Source: Acidobacteriota bacterium
GTDB lineage: Bacteria; Acidobacteriota; Terriglobia; Terriglobales; Acidobacteriaceae
Direction of reading: 5' to 3'
Assembly: GCA_021819255.1 (NCBI GenBank)
Contig: JAKART010000035.1
Coordinates: forward strand, 1 to 11,201
DNA: 11,201 nt
Part shown: in pieces, positions 1 to 6,040 of the stretch
How positions within the stretch are numbered: the first letter of the stretch is position 1
How the letters are laid out: each line of letters starts with the position of its first letter
The notes under the pieces: generated by a model
What the model was told of the DNA's origin: nothing
Databases searched by the model: none
What the model saw: the letters and a program-made list of their open reading frames with translations, nothing else
Program-made: the position numbers and the translations under genes

Positions 1-1
1 C

Positions 2-1240
2 ACGCTCGCCAACCTGGGCCCGCTGCGCATGGTCCGGATCGGCGTCAGCTACGTGAAGAGCCGCCTGCATCCCATCCGGGAGGAGAAGAGCCTGGAGGAC
101 TTTCTGATCAACCGCTTCGGCCGCGAGCTCTACCTCACCTTCTTCAAGAGCTACACCGAAAAGGTCTGGGGAACTCCCTGCCATACCATCTCGGCGGAGT
201 GGGGAGCGCAGCGGATCAAGGGCTTGAGCCTCACCACCGCGCTCAAGCACTTTCTGCGCAAGCACCTTCTTCCCCGTTCTGGCGGCACATCCGGAACAAC
301 ATGTACCTCCCAAACCGGATGTACATCCCAAAATGGCGAGTCGGATTCAGGCCGAGCGCAGGATATCGCCCAGAAGGGCACCGACACTTCGCTCATCGAG
401 CGCTTTCTTTACCCCAAATTCGGACCCGGGCAGCTCTGGGAGCACGTCGCCGAACGGGTCACGGCGATGGGCGGTGAGATCCACATGGGCTGGACCGTGG
501 CGGGCGTGGAGGTCGAGGGAACCCGCGTGACCGCGGTCGAAGCGATAAACGCCGCCGGAGAGCGGCGGCGGTTTGCGGGCGACTACTTCCTCTCCACCAT
601 GCCCATCCGCGATCTGGTGCGCGCCCTGCAAGCCGACGTTCCCGCCAACGTGCAGCAGGTGAGCGAAGGGCTCCAGTATCGCGACTTCATCACCGTGGGT
701 CTGCTGGCCAACCGGCTGGACGTGACCGAACCCGACAAGTCCCTGATCAAGGACACCTGGATCTACATCCAGGAGCCGGATGTCCTGCTCGGCCGGCTGC
801 AGATCTTCAACAACTGGAGCCCGTACATGATCGCCGATCCCACCAAGGTCTGGATCGGCCTCGAGTACTTCTGCTATGAGACCGATCCGCTCTGGAGCAT
901 GCCGGATGAGGAGCTGAAGCGGTTTGCCGCCGGCGAGCTGGAAAAGATCGGCATCCTCAGCACCAGCCAGGTGCTGGACGCCCACGTGGTGCGCGTGCCC
1001 AAGACCTATCCGGCGTACTTCGGAACCTACGACCGCTTCAGCGAACTGCGCCAGTGGATCGACCGCTTCGAGAACCTCTTCCTGGTGGGCCGCAACGGGA
1101 TGCACAAGTACAACAACCAGGACCACTCGATGCTGACCGCCATGGCCGTGGTGGATGGGATCGCCACCGGCTATGTCGACAAGCAAGCCATCTGGGAGAT
1201 CAACTCCGAGCAGGAGTACCACGAGGAGAAGAAGAGCTAG
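2..1240 (+). CDS. NAD(P)/FAD-dependent amine-oxidase-like oxidoreductase, C-terminal part (5' end outside window)
   Basis: The frame is open from base 2, so the ATG at 29 is internal and the true start is upstream. The visible ~412 codons resemble the protoporphyrinogen-oxidase/amine-oxidase flavoprotein superfamily (HemY-like, also related to UDP-galactopyranose mutase). The N-terminal dinucleotide-binding GxGxxG region must lie before the window. Visible landmarks are the conserved stretch around YLTFFKSYTEKVWG, the block SLIERFLYPKFGPGQLWE, and near the C-terminus LVGRNGMHKYNNQDHSMLTA, which fits the C-terminal FAD-contacting motif of this family. Members often sit in polysaccharide or lipid-modification loci, but the substrate cannot be told from sequence. 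Oddity: a Ser/Thr/Gly/Cys-rich stretch from tandem 18-bp repeats interrupts the region just before SLIERFLYP. The family assignment is firm; the exact reaction is unknown. Confidence 0.85.
   Translation, partial: TLANLGPLRMVRIGVSYVKSRLHPIREEKSLEDFLINRFGRELYLTFFKSYTEKVWGTPCHTISAEWGAQRIKGLSLTTALKHFLRKHLLPRSGGTSGTTCTSQTGCTSQNGESDSGRAQDIAQKGTDTSLIERFLYPKFGPGQLWEHVAERVTAMGGEIHMGWTVAGVEVEGTRVTAVEAINAAGERRRFAGDYFLSTMPIRDLVRALQADVPANVQQVSEGLQYRDFITVGLLANRLDVTEPDKSLIKDTWIYIQEPDVLLGRLQIFNNWSPYMIADPTKVWIGLEYFCYETDPLWSMPDEELKRFAAGELEKIGILSTSQVLDAHVVRVPKTYPAYFGTYDRFSELRQWIDRFENLFLVGRNGMHKYNNQDHSMLTAMAVVDGIATGYVDKQAIWEINSEQEYHEEKKS
301..336 (+). repeat. Two tandem 18-bp repeats within the oxidoreductase gene
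   Basis: Bases 301-318 (ATGTACCTCCCAAACCGG) and 319-336 (ATGTACATCCCAAAATGG) match at 15 of 18 positions and are directly adjacent. Because 18 is a multiple of three, they encode the hexapeptides CTSQTG and CTSQNG in the oxidoreductase frame. A weaker third unit (GTSGTT) lies just before them. The repeat adds a low-complexity, probably surface loop between two conserved blocks. Confidence 0.8.
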
Positions 1241-1268
1241 GTCTCTGACCACTTGATTTTGCACTATC

Positions 1269-1303
1269 CCTGGGTGCCCCAGGTCTCGATTTTGAGACCT
1301 GGG
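1269..1303 (+). other. Intergenic hairpin element with two alternative stems
   Basis: Bases 1278-1287 (CCCAGGTCTC) and 1294-1303 (GAGACCTGGG) form a perfect 10-bp stem with a 6-base GATTTT loop. The first six bases of that left arm can instead pair with CCTGGG at 1269-1274 across a 3-base loop. The element lies 29 bp after the oxidoreductase stop and before the small membrane protein gene. No T-run follows on either strand, so it is not a typical intrinsic terminator. It could be a dispersed chromosomal repeat, an mRNA-stabilising hairpin or a structural switch. Confidence 0.6.
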
Positions 1304-1375
1304 AAACGAAGATGCCGAGGTACGAATTCACGCGGTGAAAGAGCTAGGCCCACCCGCAGGCCGGCTTGAGCTGCT

Positions 1376-1383
1376 GAGGAGGA
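1376..1383 (+). promoter_or_regulatory. Shine-Dalgarno supporting the GTG start of the small membrane protein
   Basis: GAGGAGGA ends 4 bases before the GTG at 1388. The nearby ATG at 1383 and TTG at 1386 run into TGA at once in their frames, so GTG 1388 is the only workable start at this ribosome-binding site. Confidence 0.7.
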
Positions 1384-1387
1384 TGTT

Positions 1388-1774
1388 GTGACGTTGAGAG
1401 GATGGAGAGTGCTGCTGGTTCTGGCAGCCTTGGCGTTTGTGCTGTGGCACCGGCAACGGATCTATGTCCGGGATCCTTTGGCGTCGGTCACGCGCGATGG
1501 GGTCAAGCAGTCCGGGACGCAGGTGCTCATCAGCTACACCGGCGACGTGCTGCTGCAGAACTACCATCCGCCCATGTTCGCGGAGTTGATTCAGCATGGC
1601 AGCCGCGTGGGTACACCCGCGGAGATGCACTGCATCGCCTATGTGGTCTGCCTGTTGGACGCCCACTGGCCCAAACTGCTCGCCCCTGACGACCGGGCCA
1701 TGGTCACCATGGACGGCAGGACCGTCGACTACCTCGCAGGGGATGGTCACGACACGCTCGTGAGCTTGCGCTGA
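1388..1774 (+). CDS. Small membrane-anchored hypothetical protein
   Basis: A 128-residue protein with no family I can name with certainty. It begins with a basic residue (R4, R7) followed by a hydrophobic segment at about residues 7-20 (VLLVLAALAFVLW), consistent with an N-terminal signal anchor, so most of it probably lies in the periplasm. The soluble part starts with IYVRDPLASV, which I associate from memory with uncharacterised acidobacterial proteins. It contains two cysteines (in MHCIAYVVCLLD) that could be paired. The GTG start is backed by a strong Shine-Dalgarno. It follows the flavoprotein gene on the same strand after 147 bp that contain a hairpin element, so co-transcription is possible but unproven. 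It converges with the HTH/Mop regulator. Confidence 0.7.
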   Translation: MTLRGWRVLLVLAALAFVLWHRQRIYVRDPLASVTRDGVKQSGTQVLISYTGDVLLQNYHPPMFAELIQHGSRVGTPAEMHCIAYVVCLLDAHWPKLLAPDDRAMVTMDGRTVDYLAGDGHDTLVSLR

Positions 1775-1878
1775 CCCTGCTGCGCGGCGCTCCCTGCTTG
1801 GGTCAGGCCTGATCCAGGCGCTCACGCAGCTTGACGCAGCCTGCGCAGCCGAAGCTGCCCTGGCGCGTCTGGCTCCAG

Positions 1879-2292
1879 CTACACCCGCACGATCATCACC
1901 TCGGTGGACTTGATCAAGGCTCCGGCCGTCTGACCCTTGCGGAGCTGCATCTCGCGCGCCGCGTCCGCGGTAATGATCGAGGTGATCCGCTGATCGCCGA
2001 TCTTCAGCTTCACCTGCGCCAGCAGGCCGCTGATCTTCACCTCATCGATGATTCCCACCAGTTGATTGCGGCCGCTTACGTTACGAAAGCGTTCACGGGA
2101 CCGCCGGCGCTCCGGGCTGGGTCCGGTCTTGAGCAGCGGCTGCAAGCCGCTCTCCGGGATGCGGTGGTGACCGCCGGGGGTCTTCACCGTCTTGAGCTTC
2201 CCGCTCAGAATCCACTGCTTCAGGGTGGGGTAACTGACGCCTAAGGCGATAGCGGCCTGGCTGGGCTTGAGCAGTACATCGGCATAGGGCAT
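1879..2292 (-). CDS. MerR/excisionase-type HTH plus Mop (TOBE) domain molybdate-responsive regulator
   Basis: A 137-residue two-domain protein. Residues ~6-50 form a BldC/excisionase-like winged HTH: SQAAIALGVSYPTLKQWI, followed by the wing motif KTVKTPGGHHRI. A basic linker (about 57-72) leads to a C-terminal Mop/TOBE domain (~74-137: GRNQLVGIIDEVKISG, then ITSIITADAAREMQL). Mop domains bind molybdate or tungstate oligomerically in ModE, molbindins and ModC, so the protein probably senses oxyanion and binds DNA. The ATG at 2292 has GGAGAAG (2299-2305) upstream with 6-base spacing. No modABC or molybdoenzyme genes are in the window, so its target is not evident. The AT-rich gap 2293-2389, shared with the decayed gene, may hold its promoter and operator. 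Confidence 0.85.
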   Translation of the reverse strand: MPYADVLLKPSQAAIALGVSYPTLKQWILSGKLKTVKTPGGHHRIPESGLQPLLKTGPSPERRRSRERFRNVSGRNQLVGIIDEVKISGLLAQVKLKIGDQRITSIITADAAREMQLRKGQTAGALIKSTEVMIVRV

Positions 2293-2389
2293 AAGGATCT
2301 TCTCCGGGGACGAAAAGGCGCTTTGAAAGACTGAAAATTACCTTGGAAAAACCATGAATCTAAAAATCGAGGCATAACTTCATCGAGGA

Positions 2390-3045
2390 ATGGACAGGCT
2401 CTCAAGTTTCAAACGAACTCTGTTTCCTGCGCTCCGGCTGGCTGGACGGCGCGCTCCCTTCCGGCTTGGAGCGGTTTGGCTGCTCGGCGCAGCTCGGATG
2501 GCGGGCTCTGCCCTGGCGCGGACACAACAGTCGGCTGCCGCTGCGGACAACTTCTTGCTGGGGCGCTATGCGGCTCCTGGCTGGGGCGCATAGCGGCGCG
2601 GGCGAGGGTCACGCAGAACCAGCCGCCGCGCTGGATCACGTCTCCGCTTCTGGTCAGGCCCCGGCTTGAGCAAGAGCTTTGCATCGACTTTGTGCATGAC
2701 GACAACCCGGCTGGACGCCCCATCTGGACCTGGGACAACGGCAAAGGATTGGAGTTCATCCCTGAGAAGCATACTGAGCTCCTGATCAATCTCCCTCCCT
2801 TCTTCGACCACGCCAACGGCGAGCCGGATGGCTTTGGCGATGTCTCCTTCATGATGAAGGAGCGGCTCGTCTCGCGCAATGAGCAGCAAGGCAACAGGAT
2901 TGTGACCCTGTTCCTGTTGGGCAGCGTACCCACGGGCAAGAGCGGTAACGGAAGTCGCTGTGCGCCGGTCAAGCCCACCCTGGCCATGGGCAAGGGATTT
3001 GGACGCCGGGACGTGGAGACCACCGCCGGCCCTTGCTCAGCGTCT
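2390..3045 (+). pseudogene. Frameshifted and truncated remnant of an exported envelope protein gene
   Basis: Protein-like coding sequence is visible in two frames. From 2390 one frame reads a basic start, a hydrophobic signal-like stretch (GAVWLLGAARMAGSALA) and then SAAAADNFLLG, and stops at 2591-2593. From about 2590 another frame continues with VTQNQPPRWITSPLLVRPRL, then NGKGLEFIPEKHTELLI, DGFGDVSFMMKERLVSRNEQ, IVTLFLLGSVPTG and TLAMGKGFGRRDVETTAG. These blocks resemble, from memory, acidobacterial outer-membrane beta-barrel proteins annotated as transporter or hypothetical, where F/W/G-rich strands alternate as here. The C-terminal strands expected of such proteins are missing because homology fades near 3035-3045, where the 3' end of folK lies on the other strand. 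I infer a frameshift near 2580-2600 plus a 3' deletion. An intact shorter ORF starting at a non-ATG codon in the second frame is the alternative. Confidence 0.5.
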
Positions 3046-3559
3046 ATCGGGCCGGCTGGCTTTCTTCGTGGGCAAGCTCCGCCAGCAGCTCCGCCACCGA
3101 GCGGCGCAGGATGGGGTGTTCCAGATCCGGGGCGATCTCGCACAACGGCGCCAGAACGAAGCGGCGCTGGTGCAGCGCCGGGTGGGGCAGCGTGAGCTTG
3201 GCCGAGCCGTGGACCTCCGGCCTGCCGTCCTCGCCCCAGCACAGCAGCAGATCCAGATCGATGACCCGCGGTCCCTTGGGATGGAGCAGGCTGGCCGCCG
3301 AGCGGTCCCGTCCCATCGCCGCCTCGATCTTCAGCAGGGCCTGGAGCAGATCGACCGGCGCCAGCGGCGTCTCCAGCAGCGCCGCGGCGTTGAGGAACCG
3401 GGGTTGGTCCGCAAAGCCCACCGGGTCCGTGGTGTGGAAGCTGGAGACGGCGCTGACGCGGCCTATCTCGCCCAGGCGCCGCAGCGCCTCGCGAAGGTTC
3501 ACCGGCGGCGGTCCGAGAGGTGAGGGAAGATTCGAACCCAGGGCGATGGCGGCAATCAT
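3044..3559 (-). CDS. folK: 2-amino-4-hydroxy-6-hydroxymethyldihydropteridine pyrophosphokinase (HPPK)
   Basis: A 171-residue cytosolic enzyme that transfers pyrophosphate from ATP to 6-hydroxymethyl-7,8-dihydropterin, the step before dihydropteroate synthase in folate synthesis. The length is normal for the family. Seen in the sequence: an N-terminal IALGSN strand (5-10), SSFHTTDPVGFADQPRFLN (39-57) of the pterin pocket, the signature GPRVIDLDLLL (96-106) with R98 and the two Mg-binding aspartates D101 and D103, and the C-terminal LPHPALHQRRFVLAPL (124-139). The ATG at 3559 has GGGAG at 3568-3572. It lies 155 bp downstream of lpxC on the same strand and may be co-transcribed with it. No other fol gene is visible. 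Its 3' end abuts the decayed gene on the opposite strand. Confidence 0.95.
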   Translation of the reverse strand: MIAAIALGSNLPSPLGPPPVNLREALRRLGEIGRVSAVSSFHTTDPVGFADQPRFLNAAALLETPLAPVDLLQALLKIEAAMGRDRSAASLLHPKGPRVIDLDLLLCWGEDGRPEVHGSAKLTLPHPALHQRRFVLAPLCEIAPDLEHPILRRSVAELLAELAHEESQPAR

Positions 3560-3714
3560 GGACGGCGCTCCCGAGCCGGCGCACTCGACCGGCTAGCTCT
3601 CGACCGGTCTGGAGGAGAGAGAACGTCAAGCTGCGCTTCAGGAGACACAGACAGGAGTCTGCGGCGGCTCCGGCCGCTTGTGCCATCGAGGCGAGCCGGG
3701 AGGGGCGGCATCGC

Positions 3715-4665
3715 TTACGCTGCCGAGGATCTCTCCGCCTGAGGGGAGAGTTCCGTCTGCAGATCCTCTTCGCTCTCGTAGCGATGGGCCAGCTCCCACG
3801 CGGAGCGGTCGCGGAGCAGCTTTTGCACCAGCGCGGTATGCATGGCATGGCCGGCTCGCTCGGCCACCACGCGTCCCCAGATGCGGCGGCCCGCCAGGGC
3901 CAGATCGCCGATCAGATCCAGCACCTTGTGGCGGACAAACTCGTCGGGAAAGCGCAGCGGGCCGTTGAGCACCATCCCGGGACGGGCCGCTGTGGTTCGG
4001 GTCACGATGATCGCGGAATCGTTCGAGACGCCGCGAATCAGACCCATGTCGCGCAGCATCGCTTCGTCCTCCTTGAAGCCGAACGTGCGCGCGGGAGCGA
4101 TCAGGTTGGCGTAGTCGCCGGCCTCCAGATCGCCGCTGAAGATGTCGCGGCCGATGGGCTCGGGAAAGTCGATGGCGTATTGAATCGAGTAGCCGTCGCC
4201 GGGATAGACGGCGATGAACTTTTCGCTTGCGCCCGACTTCTCCCGCACCTCGATGGGTTTCAGAATCCGCAGGTACTCGCGCTTGCGGCGCTGGCGCTTC
4301 AACCCGGCTGCCCGGATGGCCGTCACATACGGCAGAGCGCTGCCGTCCAGAATCGGAACCTCCAGGTTGTCGATCTCCACGATCAGGTTGTCCACGCCCA
4401 GCCCGATCAGCGCGGAGAGCAGGTGCTCGGTGGTCTGAATCAGCACCCCCTGACGCATCAGGGAGGTGGCATAGGAGACGCGCGCCACGTTCCTGCCAAT
4501 GGCCGGTATCTCGAAGTTGTCCAGGTCGGATCGTCGGAAGACCACCCCGGATCCGGCCGGCGCGGGGATCAGCCGCATCGCGACTTCAGCCCCGGAGTGC
4601 AGACCAATTCCTTGAAAAGCGACCGCTTCTTCAATCGTTTGCTCGAACTGAGGACAACGGGACAG
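3715..4665 (-). CDS. lpxC: UDP-3-O-acyl-N-acetylglucosamine deacetylase
   Basis: Zinc-dependent deacetylase that makes the first committed step of lipid A synthesis in the cytoplasm, marking the host as an LPS-making Gram-negative. Counting from the start proposed here (316 residues), conserved elements are GIGLHSG (19-25), TTEHLLSAL (78-86) with the catalytic glutamate E80 and zinc ligand H81, ILDGSALPY (105-113), APARTFGF (190-197), SNDSAIIV (214-221) and HKVLDLIGDLAL (246-257) with zinc ligands H246 and D250. GHAMHTAL (272-279) contains the acid/base histidine H273. All catalytic residues are present. The start is unusual: no ATG, GTG or TTG lies at the expected place, but CTG at 4665 has a strong Shine-Dalgarno. 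In-frame TTG (4728) and GTG (4737) lie further upstream without a ribosome site. The frame stays open far upstream by chance only. Confidence 0.93.
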   Translation of the reverse strand: MSRCPQFEQTIEEAVAFQGIGLHSGAEVAMRLIPAPAGSGVVFRRSDLDNFEIPAIGRNVARVSYATSLMRQGVLIQTTEHLLSALIGLGVDNLIVEIDNLEVPILDGSALPYVTAIRAAGLKRQRRKREYLRILKPIEVREKSGASEKFIAVYPGDGYSIQYAIDFPEPIGRDIFSGDLEAGDYANLIAPARTFGFKEDEAMLRDMGLIRGVSNDSAIIVTRTTAARPGMVLNGPLRFPDEFVRHKVLDLIGDLALAGRRIWGRVVAERAGHAMHTALVQKLLRDRSAWELAHRYESEEDLQTELSPQAERSSAA

Positions 4666-4670
4666 GGAAC

Positions 4671-4678
4671 TCTCCTCT
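4671..4678 (-). promoter_or_regulatory. Shine-Dalgarno indicating a CTG start for lpxC
   Basis: On the minus strand the bases read AGAGGAGA. The GAGGAG core ends 6 bases before CTG 4665, which is ideal spacing, and the resulting protein starts 6 residues before the FEQTIEEAV strand, like other LpxC N-termini. No standard start codon is available within this spacing. Confidence 0.55.
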
Positions 4679-4719
4679 AAAACTCCCTCCCAGCCTACAT
4701 CCAGGACGGGCGCAGCCGA

Positions 4720-4739
4720 GTGTGGCAAATTTACCACAC
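4720..4739. promoter_or_regulatory. 20-bp palindrome, candidate operator between lpxC and the M20 peptidase gene
   Basis: GTGTGGCAAATTTACCACAC is self-complementary at 18 of 20 positions; the only imperfection is the symmetric C/A pair at positions 7 and 14. Its centre (4729/4730) is about 65 bp upstream of the lpxC start and 144 bp upstream of the peptidase start. The AT core within a GC-rich gap and the dyad symmetry suit a dimeric repressor. A TAAATT on the minus strand inside it could be a weak lpxC -10 box. The cognate regulator is unknown. Confidence 0.5.
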
Positions 4740-4835
4740 CCTGTGTTTCCGTCCGGGTGCGGCTCCGGCCTCTCGCATGGCCCTGCTGCCTGCCGCCGCC
4801 CTGGCCAGGCCGGACCCGTCGGCAGAGTTTTTCTC

Positions 4836-4865
4836 TTGGCGGCGATCTTGTTGCGGGGGTATAGG
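4836..4865 (+). promoter_or_regulatory. Possible promoter of the M20 peptidase gene
   Basis: TTGGCG (4836-4841) and TATAGG (4860-4865) are separated by 18 bp; each matches the sigma-70 consensus at 4 of 6 positions. The predicted transcription start would fall almost on the ATG at 4874, which also lacks a clear Shine-Dalgarno, so the mRNA could be leaderless. Consensus matches this weak also arise by chance. Confidence 0.25.
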
Positions 4866-4873
4866 GTAGTGGC

Positions 4874-6040
4874 ATGCGCATCACCGATCTGGAACAGTTG
4901 GTGGCAGCCGCCGAGGAGCGGTTGAAGGACCGGGTGCGGGAGCTGGTGGAGACCGAGTCGCCCAGCGACGACAAGCCAGCCGTGGACCGCGCCGGCACAC
5001 TGGTGCAGGGTTGGGCGGAGGCGCAGGGCGCCCGGACCCGGCGGCATCGGCAGCGGGAGTACGGCGACCTGCTGGAGATACGCTTTGGCCCGGAGCTTAG
5101 CCGAACGAGAAGCCGGACGAGCAGCCGAGCCATCCACCAGAGACGGGTTCTCCTGTTGGGGCACCTGGACACCGTTTGGCCCCTGGGAACGCTGCACAAG
5201 ATGCCCTGGAAGGAGGCCAACGGCCGGCTGTCCGGCCCCGGCGTCCTGGACATGAAGGCTGGTGTGGTGATGGCGCTGGAGGCCTTTGCCGCGTTGCAGA
5301 AGCTGGGCGCCCTGAGGCCCGCCACCTTGCTGCTGGTGAGCGACGAGGAGGTCGGCAGTCCCGTCTCCCGGACGCTGACCGAGTCTCTGGCGGCCGACTG
5401 CGAGGCCGCGCTGGTTCTGGAGCCGGCTCAAGGATTGGCCTACAAGACGGCGCGCAAGGGCGTGGGAGCCTATACCCTCCGCGTGGAGGGCGTCGGGGCC
5501 CACGCGGGGGTCGACTTTGAGGCTGGACACTCGGCGGTCCGAGAGATGGCCCGTCTGGTCGAGACGGTCTCCGGGTTTACCGATCCGGCGCGTGGGATCA
5601 CGGTCAATGTGGGGGTCATCTCGGGCGGAACGCGCTCCAACGTGGTGCCGGCCGAGTGCGTCGCGGAGGTTGATGTGCGGATTCGCCGGGCCAGGGATGC
5701 GGAGCGGGTGGAGAGAAGCATTGCCGCCCTGAAAGTGCTGGACCCAGCCTGCCGGCTCACCGTCACAGGCGGCATCAACCGGCCGCCCATGGAGCGTACG
5801 CCGGGAACGGTCAAGCTGTTTCGGCTGGCCCGGAAGCTCGCTGCTCAGCTCGGCCTGGATCTGGAGGAGGCCGCCACCGGCGGCGGCTCGGACGGCAACT
5901 TCACCGCCGCCATGGGTGTGCCCACGCTGGACGGCATGGGTGCCGTGGGCGCCGGAGCGCACGCTGCCCAGGAGCATGTGCTCACCCAGCACCTGGTGCA
6001 GCGCACCGCCTTGCTGGCCGCGGTTCTCGCCCAACTTTAG
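4874..6040 (+). CDS. M20 family metallopeptidase (carboxypeptidase G2-like)
   Basis: A 388-residue di-zinc hydrolase of the M20/ArgE/CPG2 superfamily, which usually releases C-terminal glutamate or cleaves N-acyl amino acids and dipeptides. The metal and catalytic set is complete: GHLDTVWPLG (96-105) with H97 and D99, GPGVLDMKAG (121-130) with D126, SDEEVGS (156-162) with general base E158 and ligand E159, LEPA (182-185) with E183, and GAHAAQEH (361-368) with H363. A dimerisation lid domain occupies roughly 195-305 (GVGAHAG, GGTRSNVVPAECVAEVDVR). No signal peptide is visible, so it is probably cytosolic. An Arg/Ser/Thr-rich stretch (about 76-86) made by 12-bp repeats precedes the HxD strand. 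The gene diverges from lpxC and its TAG overlaps the stop of maf. The substrate is not determinable here. Confidence 0.9.
   Translation: MRITDLEQLVAAAEERLKDRVRELVETESPSDDKPAVDRAGTLVQGWAEAQGARTRRHRQREYGDLLEIRFGPELSRTRSRTSSRAIHQRRVLLLGHLDTVWPLGTLHKMPWKEANGRLSGPGVLDMKAGVVMALEAFAALQKLGALRPATLLLVSDEEVGSPVSRTLTESLAADCEAALVLEPAQGLAYKTARKGVGAYTLRVEGVGAHAGVDFEAGHSAVREMARLVETVSGFTDPARGITVNVGVISGGTRSNVVPAECVAEVDVRIRRARDAERVERSIAALKVLDPACRLTVTGGINRPPMERTPGTVKLFRLARKLAAQLGLDLEEAATGGGSDGNFTAAMGVPTLDGMGAVGAGAHAAQEHVLTQHLVQRTALLAAVLAQL
5101..5124 (+). repeat. Two tandem 12-bp repeats within the M20 peptidase gene
   Basis: CCGAACGAGAAG (5101-5112) and CCGGACGAGCAG (5113-5124) match at 10 of 12 positions, with a partial third unit after them. 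In the gene's frame they give the arginine/serine-rich residues RTRS and RTSS between a predicted strand (DLLEIRFG) and the metal-binding strand VLLLGHLD. The reading frame is kept. Confidence 0.55.

Noticed and set aside
1771..1806. CTGACCC/GGGTCAG inverted repeat between the convergent genes as a terminator
   Set aside because: Only 7 bp of stem with a 22-base loop and no T-run; too weak to call.
3584..3607. Direct repeat CTCGACCGG (15-bp period) in the lpxC-folK gap
   Set aside because: Two 9-bp copies only, in GC-rich DNA; no clear role or distinguishing context.
3520..4680. A 386-codon plus-strand open frame opposite lpxC
   Set aside because: It is antisense to a gene with all LpxC catalytic residues and has no domain pattern of its own.
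4666..5325. Upstream extension of the lpxC frame to a 536-codon protein
   Set aside because: The extra sequence is antisense to the M20 peptidase and low in protein character; LpxC is normally about 300 residues.
3044..6040. A folate-linked functional pairing of folK with the carboxypeptidase G2-like enzyme
   Set aside because: The two are separated by lpxC and lie on opposite strands; M20 peptidases have many substrates, so nearness is not evidence.
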